Source: Mucor racemosus (lineage: Eukaryota > Mucoromycota > Mucoromycetes > Mucorales > Mucoraceae). Taken from it: a stretch of DNA of 64,000 bases. The DNA is taken from assembly GCA_027405735.1 (NCBI GenBank), contig JAPEHQ010000009.1, forward strand, positions 2,170,001 through 2,234,000. Reading direction: 5' to 3'. Position 1 is the first letter of the stretch; each line of letters begins with the position of its first letter. The position numbers and the translations under genes are program-made. A model generated the notes under the pieces. That model was not told the DNA's origin and made no database searches. It saw only the letters and a list, made by a program, of their open reading frames with translations. Shown piece by piece: positions 37,486 to 49,923 of the stretch.

Positions 37486-38600
37486 ATAATATACGATATT
37501 ATTATCAAAACTTTGCACTTCAATACATGTCACATGTCGTAGTCAATAGATTGTAAGGTGTCTTGGTACTGTAGAAGGTGATAACGTATGATACTAGTAG
37601 GTGGAATACAACATAATTCTTGATTTATGCCTGGTTGTTTGCTTTCAAAGCTGAAAATGCTCGATATACAACTGCTCGACGAGCAGTTCCTTAGGCTCGG
37701 GTTTGCTTGAGTAGCTTTGAAATATTTCAGACTCTGCAAATGCTTACTGAAACTGCTTGCGCTCGCTTGAGCTTGGTCATTTTGCGAACGCTAGTAAATA
37801 GTTCCGAACAGCTAGAGCAGTGTCTTGCTTTGACTGTACAGCCTGATCTCATACGACACCATAATACGCCAAAATAGACATGGTGCGGCCCCAAAGGTCA
37901 GGATTATAATTCAAAAGGTCCATTATCTTACAAATTACTATAATAACCTGCACTGCGATTATAATGCGTATTACCTCGTTTTCCCAGTAGATGGTATGTT
38001 CATATTTGTTTAATGGTAGACAGTAAATCTTGCAAGCAGTGCAAAAATAGTGAAATATTTGCTTGCCTCTGGGTAAACTTTAAAAAATGAAATTTTTTCT
38101 GAAATTTCAAATTATCCGCTTCCCTTTTCTTTTAAAAATATGAAAAATTTTTATAAGAAAACCCTTTTCGAATAAGAGATACCAATGTGGATATATATAT
38201 TCTGAAATTAAATGAAGATCATGTCTATTTTACTCTTATAAATCTTTTAAAATTTTTGATTTTGTAGACTTTTTTCAAATCTGATTATATTATTTTATTA
38301 TACTTCTTAAATTAAACCTCGTTTTGTTAAATTAATGCTGAATGTGGTATTTTACATTTTACATAAATAGAAGATAAAATAAGCCTTTGAACAATTAGGT
38401 ATACATTCGAACCTTAATTTTTGTATGAAATTTCGATACCTGAATCTCACAGCTGTTTGATATATTTAAACATCCGCGTCCGGACTGTCCGGTAATTTTT
38501 TCTGGAAATTGGCAGCCTAGAAAAATGATTAGATGGCCGCGTCCGGAGATTGTTTGGCTTTTTTTTTTGGAAGGGTGACCATTGGCAAAAATGTGAGAAA
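37486..38600 (-). repeat. R34 repeat, left copy, proximal part
   Basis: Reverse complement of about 56545-57655 and of equal length. It contains two direct copies of CCGCGTCCGGA about 70 bp apart (38475-38550). It ends where CTCACATTTTTGCCAATGG gives way to R1 sequence. Confidence 0.88.
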
Positions 38601-39180
38601 CTAAAGCTAAAATCGAAATTATTCTTTTATACACATTTTTGAAGATATCTCCATGAAAAATTAATTTTTTAAGCGAAACTAAATTGGGTCCAGTAGAGCT
38701 CAACAAGCTCTATGTTATGAATATAGAAAAAGAACCCCTCGATATAAAGAATATTTTGAAATATATTATTAAAAATGCCAAAAAAAAGAAATAAAAAAAA
38801 AAGTGCTCCAAATTTTTTTATACTGAAATATGTTATAAAGCACAGCAAAACAAGCAAGTTTTATTATTAAAAATTATTAGGATAGCTTAATTTTTCGTAG
38901 AGATATGAAGTCTCAAAGCTTTTAATTTTTAGCAGTGAAATATGCGTAAAAATATGAAATCTTAGCATTCAAAAAATTATACCAACTGCAAAAAATAGGA
39001 TATTTCCGGATACTTGTTTTTGGATTAAAGTTAGACATCTTAAGTACATTGATATATATTTTTATTGCGTTGTTATTTAGTGAAAAAAAAAAAAGTTGAG
39101 CAGGGATGAAAAGTTGGGCCCAGTTTTCAAGGAAAAAGTAGAGAATTCTACCTTTTTTTTTTTTTTAGCAGGACAAACCC
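38600..39180 (+). repeat. R1-family repeat, inner part only
   Basis: Matches 1745-2275 of the R1 left arm with moderate divergence (for example ACTGAAATATGTTATAAAGC, then TACCAACTGCAAAAAATAGG). The outer half is missing, cut at the junction with R34. The inner end faces gene island 2, about 360 bp from the Nop12-like start codon. Confidence 0.8.
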
Positions 39181-39536
39181 AGCCGGTGCTATAGGCAGGA
39201 ATAAACTATTCAAAGCTACAAAAGTAGCTATTTAGCAGCTGCAAATTGAAGAGTTTCAATGCTCTACTGATCTGATTCTCTTCTTTATAAAATAAGAAAG
39301 TAATCCCTAGTTTGAAATTGCATGCTTTCAGGTATATATTTCGCATAATTACATGATGAATTAGAGAAGTAAAAGATAAAAATTGAAGGCTCTACTGTAA
39401 GCCACATCCATTTCCAGTGCAGTCACCGTATTTTTTTTTTCTTTTTTGACAATTCTGATGATGAAAAAAAAGCATTACAAGATAGGGGCAACATCCACTC
39501 TTTCATCACTTGAAAAATACATATAATTAGACAATC

Positions 39537-39817
39537 ATGAGTGGTTTATTGTCAACTCAACCCAAAGTCGAAAGTCATTTAGAAGACTTGTTTAAAAATT
39601 CCGTAAATATAACAAATCTTGACATCCAAATAAAATGTTGATTAAATTTTCTTAGGCTGGTAAAAGTGAAATTGCTGTCAAGCCTATTCTCACCGAGGAA
39701 GTTGTAGCTAATGCAACAAAAAAGACAAAGAGTCATGGAAAGAAAGATGCCAACAAAGCATTTATGGGCTTCAAGAAGGCTAGAGAGTTAATCGCTGCCA
39801 CTCAAAAGGTATTAATG

Positions 39818-39856
<39 letters not shown>

Positions 39857-40793
39857 ATTTATAGCGCAGAGTACTAACATGGAAACATCTTTTTTTAAGA
39901 GAAAAGCTGATGATTTAGAGGCAGAGACCAAAAAGAAAGCCAAGAAGGTTATGACTACTGAGGAATTAGCCGAGAAAGAATTAAGAACTATTTTTGTTGG
40001 TAATTTGCCTGTCGAATGTATCGAAAAGGTAAAGCAAAATGACACATTTCAATCATAGCATTTACTTAATTTTTCAAATGTTTTATAGGAAGGTTATAAG
40101 CAATTAGAAGCAAGATTTAAAGAATGTGGAAAGATCGAATCTATTCGTTTCAGATCAGTTGCTTTTTCAGAGCCCATGGATCGTAAATCAGCATTTATCG
40201 CTCGTAAGCTGCACTCATCTCGTGATGTATTAAATGCCTATATTGTCTTTAATACAAAGGAAGCAGCAGACAAGGCATGCAAATTGAATGGTGTTGTATT
40301 CATGGATAAGCATTTGCGTGTGGATGGAGCATCAAATGACAAACAACATGATCGTAAAAGATCAGTATTTTTGGGTGGATTACCATTCGATACAGAAGAA
40401 GAAGAGCTCTGGGAATTTTTCAAGGATTGTGGAGACATTGAAAGTGTGAGAGCTGTCAGAGATTCAAAGACTAACGTTGGTAAAGGATTTGGATATGTTC
40501 AATTCCTTGATCGTGACTGTGTGGATGCAGCATTGGCATTAACTGATAAAAAGTTTCGTAATAAAACCAAGATTCGTATTCAACGTTGTAAAATACCCGT
40601 ATCTGAAGGTGGTACTAGAGATGTCAAGAAGAAGGGCAAAAAGAATACTCAAAACCGCAAACCTTCCGGCAAATCTGGTAAGCTGATACCTAGCCCCAAG
40701 AGATTAGAAGGTACTCGTGCTACTAAAGATGATGGTAAAAAGTTCAAGATAGTCAAAACCAGTAAAAAGGCTAAAAAAGGTGGAAAGAAATAA
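39537..40793 (+). CDS. Nop12/RBM34-like nucleolar RNA-binding protein
   Basis: Two-RRM protein, probably nucleolar and involved in large-subunit pre-rRNA processing. Four exons: 39537-39602, about 39657-39806, about 39869-40027 and about 40090-40793. The start gives MSGLLSTQPKVESHLEDLF. A lysine-rich region is followed by RRM1 (RTIFVGNLPVEC ... AYIVFNTKEAADKACKLNG) and RRM2 (SVFLGGLPFDTEEEELWEFF ... GKGFGYVQFLDRD), then a highly basic tail (KKAKKGGKK). About 345 residues. Intron 2 contains a pure A run of over 30 bp. The acidic linker between first RRM strand and helix is interrupted by an insertion, as is usual for Nop12. Confidence 0.88.
39819..39852. repeat. A homopolymer in Nop12-like intron 2
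   Basis: An uninterrupted run of about 34 A inside the intron, a likely length-variable site. Confidence 0.9.
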
Positions 40794-40885
40794 ACTGAAA
40801 CCAGAAAAAAAATTTTCATTAAAATAGTTATGTCAAAATGCGAAATAAATTAAAAAAAAAACTTCTCTTTCTCTTTTAATCAACA

Positions 40886-42600
40886 ATGTCTGTCTTGGAT
40901 TGCAAAAAAGCCAATCAATATTTATCTGAATATGAGCATAAAGATGGTTTAGCCATCGAAGCTCTGATGGATGAGCAACTTAGCGGTGGTTTGACATACA
41001 ATGATTTCTTGATTCTTCCTGGTTTCATTAATTTCGATGCTAATAAAACTGCTCTTGATTCCAAGATTACAAAGAATATTACTATAAAGACTCCCTTCTT
41101 GTCTTCTCCTATGGATACTGTTACTGAGGCTGAGATGGCTATCTCAATGGCTGTAAGTTTTTCATAAGTGCCAAATTGAAATTTGTTGCTAAGCAACCAA
41201 AAACTACGTGAATTTTATAGTTATTGGGTGGCATTGGTATCATTCATCATAATTGTGATGCTAAAACTCAAGCTGATATGGTTCGCAAAGTCAAGTCCTT
41301 TGAGAACGGTTTCATTGTTGATCCCGTTGTTCTTTCTCCTACCAATACTGTTGCTGAAGTAAAGGCTATTAAAGAAGAACAAGGTTTCTGTGGTATTCCC
41401 ATTACAGGTAACACAGCATAATTTACGAGGGAGTGGGTGTGAGTAAATAATTTAAACTTTATTTTTCCAACAGAAAATGGCCGAATGAACGGCAAATTGG
41501 TCGGTATTGTTACTGCTCGTGATATTCAATTCCACGAAGAAGATCAAGCTTTCCTCAAGGATGTTATGAGCACTGATTTAGTCGTTGCCAAGAAGGGCAT
41601 TACTCTTCATGAAGCTAATGAAATCCTTCGTTCTTCAAAGAAGGGTAAATTACCCATTATTGACGAAGAAGGTAGGCTTGTTTCTTTATTATCTCGTTCT
41701 GATCTTCTCAAGAACCTTCATTTCCCTTTGGCTTCCAAGTCTGCTGATTCCAAGCAACTTTTAGTTGGTGCTGCCATTGGTACTCGTCCTGATGATAAAG
41801 ATCGCCTTGCTTTATTGGTCGAAGCTGGTCTTGATGTTATTGTTTTAGATTCTTCTCAAGGTAATTCCATTTACCAACTTGATATGGTTCGCCATATCAA
41901 GGAAAAGTACTCTGAACTTCAAGTTATTGCTGGTAATGTTGTTACTCGTGAACAGGCTGCTAATTTGATCGAAGCTGGTGCTGATGGTATTCGTATCGGT
42001 ATGGGTTCTGGTTCCATTTGTATTACTCAAGAAGTTATGGCTTGTGGTCGTCCTCAAGCGACTGCTGTCTATCGTGTTTCTGAATTCTGTCGTCGTTTTG
42101 GTGTTCCTACCATTGCCGATGGTGGTATTGGTAATGTTGGTCATATTGTAAAGGCTTTGGCCTTGGGTGCTAGTGCTGTTATGATGGGCGGTCTCCTTGC
42201 TGGTACCACTGAAAGTCCTGGCGATTACTTTTACCATGAAGGTCAACGTCTCAAACGTTATCGTGGTATGGGTTCCATTGATGCCATGAACAACAAATCT
42301 GGTGGTAAGGAAGGTAATGCTGCTACAAAGCGTTATTTCTCTGAAGGTGATGCTGTCAAGGTTGCTCAAGGTGTTGTTGGTAATGTTCTTGATAAGGGTT
42401 CTGTTCGTAAATATGCTTCCTACCTCATTACTGGTGTTCAACATTCTCTTCAAGATATTGGTTGTGAGTCTGTTACTCAATTCCATGAGGATGTTTATGC
42501 TGGTAAGGTTCGTTTCGAAAAGAGAACTGCTGCTGCTCAAATGGAAGGTGGTGTTCACGGCCTTCATTCTTTCGAAAAGAAGCTTTTCACATCTTCATAA
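40886..42600 (+). CDS. Inosine-5'-monophosphate dehydrogenase
   Basis: Catalyses NAD-dependent oxidation of IMP to XMP, the committed step of GTP synthesis. Three exons (40886-41151, about 41221-41406, about 41473-42600). Motifs: [11 protein letters not shown] and [14 protein letters not shown] near the start; a CBS pair ([34 protein letters not shown]); catalytic domain [12 protein letters not shown], the catalytic Cys loop [32 protein letters not shown], and the flap [10 protein letters not shown]. About 520 residues, full length. The third exon uses strongly biased codons (GGT, GCT, GTT, CGT, AAG), a sign of high expression. It starts only 92 bp after the Nop12-like stop. Confidence 0.97.
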
Positions 42601-43325
42601 ATTATATATTTGTTTGTTTTTAAATTTCGTTTACCTTTTTTTTATAAAAGAAAGAGCATTAGTATACTATATATACTGCATCACATGTGCATTTTTCATC
42701 TTGTTTTATCATTTGGCTTGTTCTTTATAACACAATAAATGTAATTAATCACTCAATTTAGTCTCAAACAGATACGATTTATATTTTTCTTTGCAGTATA
42801 TGGTTGACAATTATCGTATTTATTTTTTGAGAAAATAATTTAAAAGAATATAAAAATCATAGGCATAAACTAGATATGTGTATCATATGAATGCATATTT
42901 GCAATAAAGTACAACACACTTTTTTCCTGCTGAAAAAACTCTTGAAATTGTATAAACGCATTTTTTGTAATCAAAAATAAAAAGCGGGGTTTAAATATTT
43001 CATCCAAACCAAAATTGCATTCACAAATAATGCATCAACGCCTCTATTGTTAACATATAACCAGATTGAGGTCAATATAAGACAAAAGCAAATGTATTTT
43101 CTAACGAATTCACAACATCCATACTTGAACTAATATATTTAGAACCTTAAGCCCTCAATACAAGCAAAAAATCAATAATTTTCTAATACTTGACATGACA
43201 CATATATCATAAATTGGTCCACATCTTCAAATTGAACAAAGCCATTCGTATATTATATATATAATTCATTTATTTTTGTGTGTGTGTTTGTGTGTGTGTG
43301 TTTGATCCATCCATAATATATATTT
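42601..43325. other. Convergent intergenic region with GT microsatellite
   Basis: Shared 3' region of IMP dehydrogenase and Y14. A GT/TTGTG run lies at about 43276-43304. No gene seen. Confidence 0.5.
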
Positions 43326-44020
43326 TTAATCTCTTGCAGGACTTAAACTTCTATTGCGTCTACGATCACGTCTATCACGATCATCATCATTTGTTGAAGC
43401 AGGGCCCTTGATGAAAGCGTAATCGACCTTGATGTTTTCTCCAAGATATTTTGTATCATTAGCCTCTGTAATAGCGGCTTCTGCTTCCTTACGAGCTTCG
43501 TATTCAATGAATGCATAACCCTATGATGCGTTCATTAAGCAAATCAGTATACACAAAAATTCCAAGATTTAGCATTTTACCTTGACATAACCTGTACGTC
43601 TGTCCAAATTTAAATGAATATTTTTAATTGTGCCGTATTCCATGAATCTCTCTCCCAATGATTCTTCGTCAGTTTCCTCATGAAGCCCACGAACAATAAC
43701 AATCCAACCCTCAATAGCTGAAATAAAAAATAAAAATCAAATTTCTATAATTGAAAATGTGTCAATGAGACTTACAGCGAACAGGCTCTAATTCCTCATC
43801 CATTGCATCTCCTCTACCAGCACGTCGTGAAGAGCCTAATAAAATTATTAGATTTAATACTAGTTTGATTGCTTTGATTCCGTACTATCATTGTTGGAAA
43901 ATCCTCTTCCTTTGACTCGAACATCTAATGTAGCGCGTATTAAGATATAATGTAAATATAAAATTTCTTAGATAATTCTTTACCATCATCAATGTTCATT
44001 CTTTCAGGTGAGTGAGACAT
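43326..44020 (-). CDS. RNA-binding protein 8A / Y14 (exon-junction complex)
   Basis: Core exon-junction-complex subunit that pairs with Mago and marks spliced mRNA. About five exons. It starts [13 protein letters not shown] at 44020. After an acidic and Arg-rich N-terminal part ([18 protein letters not shown]) comes one [22 protein letters not shown], then [20 protein letters not shown], and across an intron [17 protein letters not shown]. The C-terminus is Arg/Ser-rich and ends SLSPARD. About 150 residues, typical for Y14. The intron-dense genome makes an EJC component expected. Confidence 0.93.
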
Positions 44021-44392
44021 GGTTGTAATTATATAAAGTATATGTGAGTAAAGAGTTTTTTTTGTTGTTGTTGTTTTTTGACCTGGAAACAAATATTTAA
44101 CATGACGTTGAGAACGAATGCCAAAATGTTTCGAGAAAGCTGGTCACATCAAAAAGAGCAGATCTTATATGCCATGATCAATGTTTAAAGGATTTTAAAA
44201 CTATGAGCAAATGCTCCAATGGTATTAAATAATACATTGACAAGTAGTTCATAATTTGCACCTTGCATCTATATTTTTTATTGCACTTTTTCAATGGTTT
44301 TAAGTTGGTAAGACCTCGATACTCAAAATATTTTTGATTTTTCACGAAACATGCAGATCACTTTATTAATTGGTAATTTTGTATGAAAGAGA

Positions 44393-46894
44393 TCACTTGC
44401 TAAATGTCAATAATGCACGTCCATCTCTAGATACTTGCACGCTTTTTCTTTGGACATTTCTTAAATGTCTGGATGATGCCAACATGCGTTTATTGTTAGT
44501 AGTATTGCTGCTGTTGCATTGTTGTTGTTGTTGTTGTTGCACTTCGGTCAATGTATCATCCTCCAAAAAGCCGTAATTATCGTTTTCATATCGCTGAATC
44601 TGACTTTCAGACATCATATCTGGATCAATTTGACATTTTTCTGATTGGGGAGCTATAACAAAGTCTAAAACTTAACCTAATCAGTATACTACAACTCATG
44701 CACATAAAATGCTTTTTTGCTTATTTTTCCGCACCTTTTTTCTTGGTGAGTTCAGAAAACTGACTTGGCTCAAGGTAAGGAGGAAATATGTAAAAATTAC
44801 CTTCTTTTTCATCATTGTTAGATATTTCCACCTTTTCCGCTGCATAGCTTTGTATTGCTTCTGTAGCAGTAGCTACATTGAAACAATTTCTAATATCTAA
44901 ACCAGCATCGCCTAAACATCCAGGTTGTTGACCAAATCTTTTTGGGCCCATGATTTGACCAAATTTCATCATGCTTTTTCCAGAATTTTCTTCTTGTTGT
45001 TGCATTTGATATTCTTTGTTTTTTAAGATTTTAGCAATTTCTTCATTTGCTTGATCAGATTTAATAGAATCACTGGATTTACTGCATATTGAAGAATGTT
45101 TTGACGATGTTGGCGAAGAAGGAATCAACGGCGAAGAAATTTTTAGCTTGGGTCTTTTTTTATCCATATCAGATGCTGTAGATTGTTGATCTGAATCACA
45201 ATGCGTATTTAAGCCAGAAGAAATTGACATTTTGCGGGATATTTGTAAGCCCCATTTTGATAAACTCTTTTTCATGCTAGTAAACTTTTTTCTTGATGGA
45301 ACATTCATCTCGCTGAGAGATCTAGCATCATCACTTTCTGTAAGAAACGATACAAATGATGGAGTGTATGTTGATGATGTTGCTGAATGCGAAGCGATTT
45401 TAGCAACTGCTTCTTGTAAGATTAAGTGGCACTCTTCTGTGTTACTAGTTGTAACTGATTTGGTATAATTTCCCGGAGGTGGGTCCATGGAAATAGGATG
45501 AACAAGCATTACAGGAATTTCAGAGACAACAGTATTTGCGCTAAATAGATTATTCAGTAAAGAAGTATATATATATATATATATATATATATTTGAATGG
45601 GTAGAGAACTTACTTTAATAGTGATTTTATTGATAATCTGATCGAGAAAGAAACATCAATCAATTTTTGATTTCTCACAGTAACTTGATTAGGCTGTATT
45701 TAAGCAAAGAGTTAGCTCAATATGATATTATTAAAAGACTAATTATTTACAGGTGTATCTATTGTTAGTGTTACTTGATCTTGACTTGTTGGTTCTAACG
45801 GTCTCCACAAACCCAAATCAGCTAATGATGTAGTAGCAATATTTTCATATGAAGAGGTTACAGGGACTAATGATTGATTTTGATTATTGATTGAATATGT
45901 ATTTTGTTTGCGTAAAAGTTCAAGTTTGATATCATTCACAGTATCCTTTAGAGTATTATTTTGAATTTTTACAGTAACGTAAATAGGAGCACCAGACATC
46001 CAAACAGAACGTGGCATGCTTGTTTCAACAGAAACATGTCCCTCTTTTGTTGTTTTCCATACTTGTTTATTATTTAGTAAAACCGGTGTATATAAGTTTG
46101 TAGCATCTTTTAACGATTTCAGCACCATGTTTGAATACACAGTTACAGCTTGCTTTTGCAATGTTGGTTTATCAGTATACCATTGAATTTCACTTTTTAA
46201 ATAGTACTGAATAGTGCCTTTTTTATCAATATATGTTCCGCTTAGATCTGAAGGCAATGAAACCAAAAAAGGAACAATGATTTTGTTTGTGTCTTTTGTT
46301 GTTGAAACGTTTTCGTATGGTGTAACTTGTTCTAAACCTGTCAATTGCAAGACGTTTAAATTCAAGAATAAAAATGACTTTTGATTTGATTTATTAGAAT
46401 CATTTACAGCTATAAAATTTGATTAGTTTTCTAGAGTAAGAGATAGTTAGCAAATAAAACATACCTTCAAGGCCAACCAACTCCAACCTTATGCTTTTGA
46501 TTTTATGCACCAATGTTGTATCACCATGAATAACAATGCTGCCTGCAAGTTCACCACTGGCAACAACATGCGGAGATTTCAGGTAAATATGAACATTTTG
46601 TTGATTCTTCTTCCAAGATGCATGGCTTATCATTGTACTTGATCTTGATAGTGTACGAGTAGGTGTACGGGCAATTTTCTTGAATAAATGGGTTAGTGAA
46701 GGAGATGACGGTTCTTGTGTGGCTACATTTTTTGATACAGGTACAAAAAGAGGACTGATGCGATTTTTATTAGTTGTGGAAGTAATTAATGGTGATATAT
46801 GTAAATTGGAATACCAAGATTTCAACGCTAAATCATTCATGGATAAAGTGCTATTACGGTTTTTTGTTGTTATAGCGTTGTTTATATTAGACAT
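44393..46894 (-). CDS. Arrestin-fold (alpha-arrestin-like) adaptor protein
   Basis: Probably an adaptor for endocytosis or trafficking of membrane proteins. Five or so exons. After a Ser/Thr-rich N-terminus of about 100 residues comes the arrestin N-domain (VHIYLKSPHVVASGELAGSI; VHKIKSIRLELVGLEG; KGTIQYYLKSEIQWY) and the C-domain (RSVWMSGAPIYVTVKIQNN; NQKLIDVSFSIRLSIK; VSEIPVMLVHP). A long low-complexity tail has Ser-rich and Lys-rich blocks and a poly-Gln run (about 44524-44544). About 730 residues. I did not find a clear PPxY motif, so coupling to Rsp5-type ligases is uncertain. One intron holds a TA microsatellite (about 45566-45592). Confidence 0.8.
45566..45592. repeat. TA microsatellite in arrestin-like gene intron
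   Basis: About 13 TA units within an intron near the C-domain exons. Confidence 0.9.
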
Positions 46895-47024
46895 ATTTGT
46901 GTATAAATGAGAAGAAATACAACATGAATTATGTAAAAAGCAATAAAATTATTTAATGTTAATATCCGATGCATTGTTTACATTCCATTTCGAAAAATAA
47001 AATAAAATAAAAATTCTTTATTAC

Positions 47025-47558
47025 TTATTTTTCACTATCAATTGGTAGTTGGATATGTCCATCATCTCTTGTTAAAAATGATATAGCCACTAGACATGTT
47101 TCAATTGCAAATAAACCGACTATAATGTATTTTAAACAGAAAATAAACCCAAACAACACACAGTTTTCTTGAGATAAACACATATCTGTTTGCCCAATTA
47201 AATCAGTAGATTTAAGATCAAACAGGATTGAAAATGCCCAACTAAGGGCTAATCCAAGCGGCATCAAGAATTGACATATCATTTCAATTAGGGTATCTGC
47301 ATATGCTGTAGTTGATGGACTAAGAAGTATGAATAATGGACAGAAAATGGATGCCTGAGCTGCTACCAATGTGGATATTAATCTACGGTCTGTGATTGTT
47401 TGAATAATCCATGTATTATTATCTTGCTGGTCTTGTTCGTTCAAGCTTATTGGAATTGAATTGTTGCTATAAAAGCCCAAAGATCCTATCACGATGACAA
47501 CTGCTGTAATTAAAGTAGCTAATCGAACGCAATGAGTAATTGTAATAATACGATTCAT
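47025..47558 (-). CDS. Small four-helix membrane protein, unknown function
   Basis: An uninterrupted 177-residue frame with four hydrophobic segments: about residues 10-30 (RLATLITAVVIVIGSLGFY), 62-80 (LVAAQASIFCPLFILL), 90-112 (IEMICQFLMPLGLALSWAF) and 134-160 (CVLFGFIFCLKYIIVGLFAI). The spacing resembles fungal MARVEL-like proteins, but no diagnostic motif is visible. An extracellular loop between segments 1 and 2 is polar. It lies divergently from the RING gene, with 294 bp between starts. Confidence 0.6.
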   Translation of the reverse strand: MNRIITITHCVRLATLITAVVIVIGSLGFYSNNSIPISLNEQDQQDNNTWIIQTITDRRLISTLVAAQASIFCPLFILLSPSTTAYADTLIEMICQFLMPLGLALSWAFSILFDLKSTDLIGQTDMCLSQENCVLFGFIFCLKYIIVGLFAIETCLVAISFLTRDDGHIQLPIDSEK

Positions 47559-47852
47559 GGTGATAAAAAGAGAATTAAAAAATGAGAAAGAAAATGGAAA
47601 TAATTCTCTTTTTATTTTTCTCTCTTTCTATAAATACCACAACATTTCTTGAATCGCATGGTTTAATGTTTTGGTAGCATGTTCAAGTCAAGATTGCAAC
47701 TTTTTTTCCTTTCAATGTCAGTCGGCAAACATCGCTGCTTCATCATCATCAATCAATCACACGGGGAGTCCAAAAGGGTTAGCAATCTAATTTTTTCTAC
47801 CACCTTCTTTTTTCTTTTTCATCCTTTTTTTTTTTCTTTAGTTATATACGAC

Positions 47853-48559
47853 ATGAGTTCAGATATACGTCAACCAAGACCAAGATATTGGTGCCATATT
47901 TGTAATGCAGAAGTTCCTATTTATATGGCTCCCGACCCAACATGTCAACAGTGTAATGAACAATTTATTGAAGAAGTAAGCTGTAAAATTCACCACACGA
48001 ATATCGTATTAATAATATCCCATTTTCTAGCTTCACTCCGACGATGATCCTCGAGAGTTTCTTGCTGGAGCCGACCAACACAATGCATCAACTACAACTA
48101 CAGCAGCAGGAAATGAAGATACTCGAATGCCATCAGGTTCAGCTCATTTCTTTTCATACAATCCTTCCACTGGTAGAATGAATAATTTAGGCGGCAGTGG
48201 TAGTGGTGGCAATAATAATGGTGAAATGGGTGATGATATATTCCAATATTTTACTCCTCCCCCTCCACCTCCTCCTAGAAATAACACTGCAGAAGATGGA
48301 AGAGAAAGGCCACCGACATCTGATGGAACTCCTTCACCTTTGGGTAATTTTGTTCAAAATCTGCTGACCAACATGTTGGGACAGAATGTTGATATAACTA
48401 CTACTATACAATCTAATGATGGAGAGGGTAATGGCGATGGTGTCAATGGTAATGGTCAGGATGGACGGCCTATGGTATTTTTTGGTAATATGGTTGATGG
48501 AAATGTTCGTTTACAACCAATACCAGCAGGTCAAGCCATGCCAGGTGGTATGCCAAATC

Positions 48560-48594
<35 letters not shown>

Positions 48595-49792
48595 AATACC
48601 AATGCAGGTGAACGTAATGAAGATGGAGGAAATACCAATCCAGGGACGGAAAATAACAATAACAATAACAATGAAGATCCTCGAGGAAATAATATAGCGA
48701 GGTTTGTTGAATATATATCAAATTATGCAAATATTAATACAAAATAGTCTTCTACAATTCTTATCTGCCATGACAGGCGGTGCTATTGATGGTGGATTAG
48801 TTGGAAACCCAAATGATTACGTATTTTCACAAAATGCTTTAGATAATATCATCACTCAATTGATGGAACAAACTGGAGGGTAATTTGCTATATTATGTAT
48901 ATATTATGTTAATATTCATTATACGCCATTATAATAGAGCATCTGCACCCCCTCCTGCACCTGAACAAGTCATCGAATCACTTCAAAAAAGATCATTAAC
49001 AGACCAAGAGAAGAGTAAATTAATACACCTCTTTGAAAAGTAGAAATTCAACTAATCAAATTTCTTTTCTTTCTAGGTCAAGAAGCTGATTGCGCAGTAT
49101 GTAAGGATCAATTTGAACTTCAAGAACAAGTGATTGAACTTCCATGTGAGCATATTTTTCATGATGAATGTATCAAACCTTGGTTAAAGTTAAATAGCAC
49201 CTGTCCTGTTTGGTAAGTTTGTATAGTATGGATATTATGGGATGATGTAAATTCATACAATGTATAAATATATAGTCGTCATTCAGTATTACCTGAGCAA
49301 CAAGAACAAGGACAAGAGCAAGACAATAATAACAATAACAATAACAATAACAACAACAATAACAACAACAACGGCAATAGTAATGGTCCTGATGATAATA
49401 CCCAATCTAATGCTGCTCAAGGAGATACTAATAGATCAGCTGCAGATGATGATAACAACAACAACAATAATAATAATAATAATAACGACAATGGCAATGG
49501 AGGCCATACTTCAACATCAGGATTTACTTGGATTGGTAGTGGAACTGCTGGTGGCAATAATAATGGTAATGCTGGTGGTGGTAATAATGGTCAGCAATTA
49601 CCTTCTTCATGGCCGTTGAATTTATCTGCCGCATTTCCTTGGGTTGAAGGTTTAGTTAGACAGGCCAACAATATCAACAACAATCAAAATACAAATACAA
49701 CATCCCCTCATTCATCTTCACCAAACCCCAATGATACTACTAATCAAAATAGTAACAATACTCATATAGATGAAGATCTTGATCTTGATTAA
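47853..49792 (+). CDS. RING-H2 E3 ubiquitin ligase, RNF115/126-like
   Basis: Likely ubiquitin ligase in protein quality control or trafficking. It starts MSSDIRQPRPRYWCHICNAE; the N-terminal zinc ribbon (CHIC ... CQQC) is the RNF115/126 signature. Six exons, with introns near 47975-48030, 48703-48747, 48881-48938, 49015-49076 and 49213-49275. The low-complexity middle contains Gly/Asn, a Pro run and about 14 Ala. The RING is a complete C3H2C3: CAVCKDQFELQEQVIELPCE, HIFHDECIKPW, then across an intron CPVCR. The C-terminus is very Asn/Gln-rich, coded by AAC/AAT/CAA repeats, and ends DEDLDLD. About 560 residues. Confidence 0.9.
49320..49490. repeat. AAC/AAT trinucleotide tracts coding poly-Asn
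   Basis: Two blocks of AAC/AAT codons in the last exon of the RING gene give long Asn runs. The alternate frame reads as a hydrophobic repeat and is a shadow. Confidence 0.85.
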
Positions 49793-49923
49793 TCCCAAAA
49801 AAAAAAAAAAAAAAAAAATTGTACAAACAAATGTCGCTCTTCTTTGCCTTTTCAAAATAATCAAGTAGCCAATAAAAAATATATATAAAAAATATTCTAT
49901 TTGTTGATTGAAAGGGGGTATAT

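Noticed and set aside
41845..42567. 240-codon minus-strand ORF
   Set aside because: Exact antisense of the IMP dehydrogenase catalytic exon. Thr/Asn-rich composition follows from biased codons on the sense strand.
48416..48697. Met/Leu-rich alternate frame in the RING gene
   Set aside because: A frame-shifted reading of GAT/GGT/GCT trinucleotide repeats within a confirmed coding exon.
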